A stretch of 37,959 nt of DNA from Bacteroidales bacterium (lineage in GTDB: Bacteria; Bacteroidota; Bacteroidia; Bacteroidales; UBA932), in contig JAEEOM010000003.1 of assembly GCA_016284265.1 (NCBI GenBank), forward strand, positions 1 to 37,959, written 5' to 3'. The first letter of the stretch is position 1. Every line of letters begins with the position of its first letter. Both the position numbers and the translations under genes were made by a program. Under the pieces are notes generated by a model. It worked only from the letters and a program-made list of their open reading frames with translations, made no database searches and was not told the origin of the DNA. This document shows positions 33,311-37,959 of this stretch, piece by piece.

Positions 33311-33613
33311 ATGAACGTAACAATCACAGAAGAAGGCGCAAAGGCGCTCGTCAAACTTGAAGGAAGGCTCGATACCACCAACGCCGACCAGTTCATGAAA
33401 GACATCACGCCGCTGATGAACGGAACGCACGAGGAGATCGACGTGGACTGCACGGACATGGAGTACACCAGCAGCCAGGGGCTCCGCATGTTCCTGATGC
33501 TGCAGAAGAACGTTTCGGCACGCAGGGCGAAGCTGGTGTTGCGGAACATGAAACCGCATGTGAAAGAAGTATTCGACATTACGGGTTTCTCGCACATTAT
33601 CAATATCGTATAG
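33311..33613 (+). CDS. STAS-domain anti-sigma factor antagonist
   Basis: A 100-aa single STAS domain of the RsbV/SpoIIAA type. EGRLDTTNADQFMKDI forms the first conserved part, and MEYTSSQGLRMFLMLQK holds the phosphorylatable serine position (Ser54 or Ser55). In partner switching the unphosphorylated form binds the anti-sigma ATPase; the kinase is expected to be the ATPase two genes upstream and the phosphatase the gene 21 nt before. No sigma factor gene is present in the window. A weak hairpin (AGCCC/GGGCT, 33616-33628) follows. Confidence 0.92.
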   Translation: MNVTITEEGAKALVKLEGRLDTTNADQFMKDITPLMNGTHEEIDVDCTDMEYTSSQGLRMFLMLQKNVSARRAKLVLRNMKPHVKEVFDITGFSHIINIV

Positions 33614-33688
33614 TGGAGCCCGGCGGGCTGTTGATAATTGGTTGAAAAAGTCTGACGGGACAGGGAGCGATTTTTTGCAGGGTTGATG

Positions 33689-33696
33689 TATCTTTG
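33689..33696 (+). promoter_or_regulatory. -7 box (TATCTTTG) for the nucleobase transport genes
   Basis: A consensus TAnnTTTG box ends 16 nt before the ATG at 33713, separating the transport genes from the signalling block. No convincing -33 element at normal spacing was found. Confidence 0.6.
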
Positions 33697-33712
33697 TAGA
33701 AAATCTCTTACT

Positions 33713-35071
33713 ATGTCCACGACAAACAATCAAGCTATCTACGACGCCCGGACGCTGGGAAAGCCCAAGATGGCGCTTCTCGGCTTGCAGCATCTGTTTG
33801 CCATGTTCGGCGCCACCGTCCTGGTGCCAGTAATTACAGGGTTGTCGGTCTCGGCGACCCTTCTTTTTGCCGGTCTGGGTACCCTGATCTTCCACATGCT
33901 GACCCGTTGGAAAGTACCTGCTTTCCTGGGATCCTCCTTTGCCTTCCTCGGCGGATACGCCGCCGTGACCCAGATGGGGGCTGAGCAGGGGCTTTCGCTG
34001 GCCCAGTCGCTGCCGTACGCCTGCATCGGCGTTGTCTGCGCCGGTCTGATGTATTTCATCCTGGCGGGGCTTTTCGCCGCCTTCGGACCCCAGAAAGTCA
34101 TGCGTTTCTTCCCGCCGGTGGTTACCGGACCGATCATTATCGCCATTGGTCTGACCCTCTCGGGTTCCGCCATTACCAATTGCAATACCAACTGGTGGAT
34201 CGCCCTGCTGGCCATCGCCATCATCATCGTGTGCAACATCTGGGGAAAGGGCATGATCAAGATCGTTCCGATCCTGCTCGGTGTGCTGGGTTCCTATATC
34301 GTGGCTGCCTGCTTTGGTCTGTGCGATTTCAGCGGCGTGAAGGACGCTGCCTGGCTTGGATTGCCGTTCAAGATGCAGAATACCGCTTTCGCCGTGTTCC
34401 AGTCACCGAACTGGGGCCTGATCGTGGCGGCCATCATCGCCATCCTGCCGATCTCGCTGGCTACGATGGTCGAGCATATCGGTGACATGTGCGCCATTTC
34501 TTCGACGACAGGTGAGAATTATCTGGCGCATCCGGGTCTGCACCGTACCCTCATGGGCGACGGTCTGGCTACCATTTTGGCGTCGCTTTTCGGTGCTCCG
34601 GCCAATACTACTTACGGTGAGAATACCGGCGTGCTCAACCTCACCCGCGTCTTTGACCCGCGCGTGATCCGTATTGCCGCTTGCTTCGCCATCCTCCTGA
34701 GCTTCTGCCCGAAGTTTGCCGCGTTGATCAGCGCGATGCCCGCTTCCACGATCGGCGGCGTCAGCCTCGTGCTCTACGGTATGATTTCCGCGGTCGGTGT
34801 CCGCAACCTGGTGGAGAACCGCGTGGACCTCACGGAATCGCGCAACGTCATTATCACGGCCTTGATCCTGGTGCTGGCCATCGGTATCAAGTATGGCGCG
34901 AACGACGCCATCTCCATCGGCTTCACTTCGCTCAGCGGCCTGGCCGTGGCCGCCCTTGTGGGCATCATCCTGAACGCTGTGCTTCCGGGCAACACCTATG
35001 AGTTCCCCAACGGAGAAGGCGACGTCTCCGTCAACTTCGGCGGTACGCACAAACCCAAGAGAAAAAACTAA
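33713..35071 (+). CDS. uraA: Uracil permease-type NCS2 transporter
   Basis: A 452-aa inner-membrane nucleobase:cation symporter of the NAT/NCS2 family. Features include LLGLQHLFAMFGATVLVPVI at the N-terminus, the SFAFLGGYAAV segment, MVEHIGDMCAISSTTG with the conserved substrate-site Glu region in the middle, and APANTTYGENTGVLNLTRVF, which matches the UraA/PyrP consensus including the QH-type first motif. It imports uracil with protons. ATG 33713 keeps the promoter outside the gene. The Tsx-like outer-membrane gene follows after 15 nt, pointing to a joint uptake route. Confidence 0.93.
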   Translation: MSTTNNQAIYDARTLGKPKMALLGLQHLFAMFGATVLVPVITGLSVSATLLFAGLGTLIFHMLTRWKVPAFLGSSFAFLGGYAAVTQMGAEQGLSLAQSLPYACIGVVCAGLMYFILAGLFAAFGPQKVMRFFPPVVTGPIIIAIGLTLSGSAITNCNTNWWIALLAIAIIIVCNIWGKGMIKIVPILLGVLGSYIVAACFGLCDFSGVKDAAWLGLPFKMQNTAFAVFQSPNWGLIVAAIIAILPISLATMVEHIGDMCAISSTTGENYLAHPGLHRTLMGDGLATILASLFGAPANTTYGENTGVLNLTRVFDPRVIRIAACFAILLSFCPKFAALISAMPASTIGGVSLVLYGMISAVGVRNLVENRVDLTESRNVIITALILVLAIGIKYGANDAISIGFTSLSGLAVAALVGIILNAVLPGNTYEFPNGEGDVSVNFGGTHKPKRKN

Positions 35072-35086
35072 AACCTTCATGAACAT

Positions 35087-35794
35087 ATGAAAAAACTGAT
35101 TCTTTCTGCAGCCGTGCTGCTCTGTGCTCTGACCGCTTTCGGCCAGACGAACTTCCAGACCTTCTATGATTTCGGTCGCAAGCATTTCACCACGACCCTC
35201 GAAGGTTTCCACACCGACAACTGGGGCAATACGTTCTTCTTCATCGATTACGATTACAACAATCGGGACGGGAATGCCATCATTTCTCCCAGCAACACGT
35301 ATTTTGAGATTGCACGTTGCTTCAATTTCTGGCAGAACAGCACGCTCGCTCCCCTGAGCCTCCAGGTGGAGTACAACGGCGGCTTCGGAATGGCATCCAA
35401 CACGCCCTCCTACGGGGCTGGCCTCGCATTCCCTGTCAACAGCGCTTTCCTTTTCGGCGTGGATTATTTCCTGCACAGCGGTGACTTCAAGAATACGCTC
35501 AACTTCAAGCTCCTGTACAAGCAGTTCATCCACCTCTACTCGCAGGTTCCGCTCCAGTTTACGACGGTTTGGGGTTGCCAGGATCTCTTTGGTGCGCCGG
35601 GCCTCCGGTTCTCGGGCTTCCTGGATGTCTGGTGCGAAGGCCGCAGCACGGTGGTGCTCTCCGAACCGCAGATCTGGTACAGTTTCGGCACCGAGCATTT
35701 CAATCTCGGCGGCGAGGTGGAACTCAGCTATAATTTCGCCGGCATGAGTGGTTTCCATATCCTGCCTTGTCTCGGTATGAAATGGGTCTTCTGA
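35087..35794 (+). CDS. DUF5020/Tsx-like outer-membrane protein
   Basis: A 235-aa outer-membrane barrel with signal peptide MKKLILSAAVLLCALTAFG and a mature start QTNFQTFYDFGRKHFTTTLE. Alternating beta strands rich in Phe, Tyr and Trp run to a C-terminal aromatic residue (LGMKWVF). The sequence resembles DUF5020 proteins, which are related to the nucleoside-specific channel Tsx. Its place between a uracil and a purine permease supports a role in letting nucleosides or nucleobases through the outer membrane; this is inference from family and context. Confidence 0.83.
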   Translation: MKKLILSAAVLLCALTAFGQTNFQTFYDFGRKHFTTTLEGFHTDNWGNTFFFIDYDYNNRDGNAIISPSNTYFEIARCFNFWQNSTLAPLSLQVEYNGGFGMASNTPSYGAGLAFPVNSAFLFGVDYFLHSGDFKNTLNFKLLYKQFIHLYSQVPLQFTTVWGCQDLFGAPGLRFSGFLDVWCEGRSTVVLSEPQIWYSFGTEHFNLGGEVELSYNFAGMSGFHILPCLGMKWVF

Positions 35795-35830
35795 TACCTG
35801 CCTGAACCATCATAAACTTTTCCATACACT

Positions 35831-37153
35831 ATGAGTAATTTCCTGACCAAAGCTTTTGGCTTCAACCCGGAAAAGCACACCGTCCGTACGGAGCTCGTGG
35901 CAGGTCTGACGACCTTCCTGACGATGGCCTATATTCTGGCCGTCAACCCGAATATCTTCAGTGCGCTGCCGGGTATGCCTGCGGGCAGTGTCTTTACCGC
36001 GACGGCCCTGGCCGCCATTATCGCCACACTGGTCATGGCCTTCTGGGCCAAGAAACCGTTTGCCCTGGCTCCGGGTATGGGCCTGAACGCCTTCTTCGTA
36101 TTCACGGTCTGCCTGACGATGGGTCACACTTGGCAGTTCGCCTTGACGGCGGTGCTGATTGAAGGCCTGATCTTCGTCGTCCTGACACTGACGAAAGTCC
36201 GTACCTGGATCCTGAATGCGATTCCACTCAGCCTGAAGCATGCCATCGGCGCCGGTATCGGCCTGTTCATCGCCTTCATCGGTCTGCAGAATGCCGGCCT
36301 GATCGTCAACAACGACGCCACGCTCGTGGCGCTCGGCGATGTGTGCCACGGCACCGGCCTGCTGGCCGTCATCGGTCTGATCATCTCCTGCACGCTGGTG
36401 ATGCTGCACGTTCGCGGCGGTATCCTGATCGGCATCCTCGTGACGGCCATCATCGGCCTGTTCATCAAGGATCCGGCCACGGGCGAGGCCATCACGCACT
36501 TCACGGGTGTCGTGTCGCTGCCCGACAGTGTCGCTCCGATCGCCTTCCAATTCCAGTGGGGTGAAATCTTTACCTGGGACATGCTGGCCGTCGTGTTCAC
36601 CTTCCTGTTCATCGATATGTTCGATACGATGGGTACGGTGATTGGCGTTTCGCAGAAGGCTGGTTTCGTCGATGAGAAAGGTAACATCCAGGATGCCGAG
36701 AAGGTGTTCCTGGCCGACTCCATCGGTACGATTGCCGGTGCCTGCCTGGGTACCTCCACCACAACGACGTATGTTGAGAGCTCCGCTGGTGTCGGTGCGG
36801 GCGGCCGCACGGGCCTGACGGCCTTCTCCGTGGCCGTGCTCTTCGCCGTCGCGCTCTTCTTCTCGCCGGTGTTCCTGGGTATCCCCGGTGCGGCCACCGC
36901 TCCGGCTCTGATCATCGTCGGTATGATGATGATGAACCCGGTCCGCGAAATCGACTGGTCCAACTATCGCGAAGCCATCCCCGCTTTCCTGACGCTGATC
37001 CTCATGCCGCTGGCCTACAGCATTTCCGACGGTATCCTCATCGGTGTGATCTCCTATGTAATCCTCTATGCCCTTACCGGCAAGGCCAAACAGATCACCC
37101 CTACGATGTGGGTCCTCGCCGTGCTCTTCATCCTCCGGTATATTTTCATCTAG
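35831..37153 (+). CDS. NCS2 purine permease (adenine/guanine/hypoxanthine)
   Basis: A 440-aa inner-membrane transporter of the AzgA/PbuG/GhxP branch. Diagnostic parts are FGFNPEKHTVRTELVAGLTT at the start, TMAYILAVNP, LAPGMGLNAFFVFTVC, FLFIDMFDTMGTVIGV and STTTTYVESSAGVGAGGRTG. It should import purine bases with protons; which base is preferred cannot be read from the sequence. It follows the Tsx-like gene by 36 nt and is terminated by the hairpin at 37202-37230. Together the three genes form a nucleobase uptake unit. Confidence 0.93.
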   Translation: MSNFLTKAFGFNPEKHTVRTELVAGLTTFLTMAYILAVNPNIFSALPGMPAGSVFTATALAAIIATLVMAFWAKKPFALAPGMGLNAFFVFTVCLTMGHTWQFALTAVLIEGLIFVVLTLTKVRTWILNAIPLSLKHAIGAGIGLFIAFIGLQNAGLIVNNDATLVALGDVCHGTGLLAVIGLIISCTLVMLHVRGGILIGILVTAIIGLFIKDPATGEAITHFTGVVSLPDSVAPIAFQFQWGEIFTWDMLAVVFTFLFIDMFDTMGTVIGVSQKAGFVDEKGNIQDAEKVFLADSIGTIAGACLGTSTTTTYVESSAGVGAGGRTGLTAFSVAVLFAVALFFSPVFLGIPGAATAPALIIVGMMMMNPVREIDWSNYREAIPAFLTLILMPLAYSISDGILIGVISYVILYALTGKAKQITPTMWVLAVLFILRYIFI

Positions 37154-37155
37154 CA

Positions 37156-37184
37156 AAAAAAGATGCCCGGTCGAGGCCGGGCAT
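37156..37184 (-). terminator. Terminator for pyrB; hairpin repeat copy 2
   Basis: ATGCCCGG (37163-37170) pairs with CCGGGCAT (37177-37184) around a 6-nt loop. On the minus strand the stem is followed by seven T (A-run at 37156-37162), a classical intrinsic terminator for the leftward pyrB gene. The core with its GACGAT flank repeats the unit at 1757-1785. Confidence 0.75.
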
Positions 37185-37201
37185 GACGATATTCCTAAGT
37201 C

Positions 37202-37230
37202 ACCCCCGGCTTTGACCGGGGGTCTTTTTT
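37202..37230 (+). terminator. Intrinsic terminator of the nucleobase transport genes
   Basis: ACCCCCGG (37202-37209) pairs with CCGGGGGT (37216-37223), followed by C and six T (37225-37230). It ends rightward transcription just 2 nt before the pyrB stop codon, forming a convergent pair with the leftward terminator beside it. Confidence 0.85.
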
Positions 37231-37231
37231 A

Positions 37232-37959
37232 TCAGATCTTCGACTCGCAGTAGGCGCAGCGGATGACGCCTTCTTCGGTGCGTTTGAAGTAGGGAGTGAC
37301 GTGTTCGTGGTTGCACATGCACTTGGGGTTGGTGCAGCGCAGGTTCGGGTCGGTGAAGATGTCCTTCTTCTCGGGCATCGGGTGCTTCGGGTCGTCTTTC
37401 CAGTCGATGAGCGACTTGATGAGGGCCATGCGGACGTATTTGCCGCAGGCGACCTGGCGGAAGTATGCGGCGCGCGGGTCGGCGTCGACTTCGGTGAGGA
37501 TCTCGTTGACGCGCGGCAGCGGGTGCAGGACGGCCATTTCCTTCTTGGCGAGTTTCATCTTCTCGGCGTTGAGGATGAAGTTGTCCTTGAGGCGGTCGAA
37601 CTCGTCCTGGTCGAGGAAGCGCTCTTTCTGGACACGGGTCATATAGAGGATGTCGAGGTTCGGCATGGCCTCTTCGATGGAATCGACTTCTTCGTACGGG
37701 ATGCCCTTGCGGTCGCACACGTCGTGGCGGATATACTCGGGAAGTTTGAGGGCGTCGGGGGCGATGAGGTACACCTTGATGCCTTCGTAGGCCGAGAGGG
37801 CCTTGATCAGCGAGTGGACGGTGCGGCCGAAACGGAGGTCGCCGCAGAAGCCGATGGTCAGGTTGTCGATGTGGCCGAGTTCGCGGTGGATGGTCAGCAG
37901 GTCGGTGAGGGTCTGCGTCGGGTGGCTGTGGCTGCCGTCGCCGGCGTTGATGATGGGCA
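37232..37959 (-). CDS. pyrB: Aspartate carbamoyltransferase fused to PyrI-like zinc ribbon (5' end off window)
   Basis: The C-terminal 241 residues of ATCase, which joins carbamoyl phosphate and aspartate in pyrimidine synthesis. The frame is open to the window edge, beginning [20 protein letters not shown] (carbamoyl-phosphate/aspartate site region), then [27 protein letters not shown] and [11 protein letters not shown], all typical of PyrB. After the usual PyrB end ([16 protein letters not shown]) comes an extension with CTNPKC and IRCAYC, a C-x4-C...C-x2-C zinc site like the C-terminal domain of the regulatory chain PyrI. The allosteric N-domain of PyrI is absent. A start inside the window would be artificial. 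Confidence 0.93.
   Translation of the reverse strand, partial: PIINAGDGSHSHPTQTLTDLLTIHRELGHIDNLTIGFCGDLRFGRTVHSLIKALSAYEGIKVYLIAPDALKLPEYIRHDVCDRKGIPYEEVDSIEEAMPNLDILYMTRVQKERFLDQDEFDRLKDNFILNAEKMKLAKKEMAVLHPLPRVNEILTEVDADPRAAYFRQVACGKYVRMALIKSLIDWKDDPKHPMPEKKDIFTDPNLRCTNPKCMCNHEHVTPYFKRTEEGVIRCAYCESKI

Noticed and set aside
33616-33628. AGCCC/GGGCT hairpin after the STAS gene as a terminator
   Set aside because: The stem is only five pairs and no T-run follows, so I do not list it as a feature.
35810-37156. Minus-strand open frame of 448 codons opposite the purine permease
   Set aside because: It is an antisense shadow rich in Asp, Gly and Arg, covering precisely the length of the real permease.

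Overview
The window looks like a chromosomal segment of a high-GC member of the Bacteroidales (Bacteroidota). The evidence is the repeated TAnnTTTG-type -7 promoter box, the lipoprotein families (DUF4249, DUF4296), a TonB-dependent receptor of the Bacteroidota type, a DUF5020 outer-membrane protein, a fimbrillin-like/SusE-F-like surface lipoprotein and a membrane-anchored AraC regulator. The genus cannot be fixed from the sequence; a Rikenellaceae-like or other uncultured gut or rumen lineage is only a guess. Coding density is high. I see no tRNA, rRNA, CRISPR, transposase, phage gene or origin.

Layout. 1-2.9 kb: tail of an unidentified gene, a membrane AraC regulator with a periplasmic kelch-like sensor, and an orphan lipoprotein. 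2.9-12.5 kb: bcp peroxiredoxin, a YgiQ-type radical SAM protein, a small acidic conserved protein, a ClC channel, Tex, a TonB-dependent receptor and its DUF4249 lipoprotein partner, mostly with overlapping starts and stops. 12.5-18.3 kb: a housekeeping operon of a DPM1-like glycosyltransferase, an EamA transporter, an Asp/Glu racemase-family protein, ftsY and pheT. 18.3-21.6 kb: a 111-bp palindromic multi-hairpin element, a UbiA-family prenyltransferase, and a fimbrillin-like lipoprotein with four SusE/F-like repeats. 21.6-24.4 kb, minus strand: a MATE exporter, a small membrane-anchored protein and a polytopic membrane protein. 24.5-33.6 kb: nine closely packed plus-strand genes running from a DUF4296 lipoprotein, dtd, deoC and a SAH/MTA-deaminase-like amidohydrolase into a five-gene signalling block. 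33.7-37.2 kb: uracil permease, Tsx-like DUF5020 porin and purine permease, which together could carry nucleobases across both membranes. The right edge is a minus-strand aspartate carbamoyltransferase fused to a PyrI-like zinc ribbon.

The most unusual part is 27.56-33.61 kb. Here a RelA/SpoT-type synthetase-domain protein, a Mesh1-like HD hydrolase fused to an APH-type phosphotransferase, a diacylglycerol-kinase-like domain fused to an RsbW-type anti-sigma ATPase, a Cache-HAMP-PP2C (RsbU/SpoIIE) phosphatase and a STAS anti-anti-sigma protein lie with gaps of 2, 1, 7 and 21 nt. It reads as a complete partner-switching module physically joined to an alarmone synthetase/hydrolase pair and a lipid-kinase-like domain whose GGDGT motif is changed to GGSGT. 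I propose this as the candidate undescribed system. The domain calls are made by eye from motifs; the joint function is inference.
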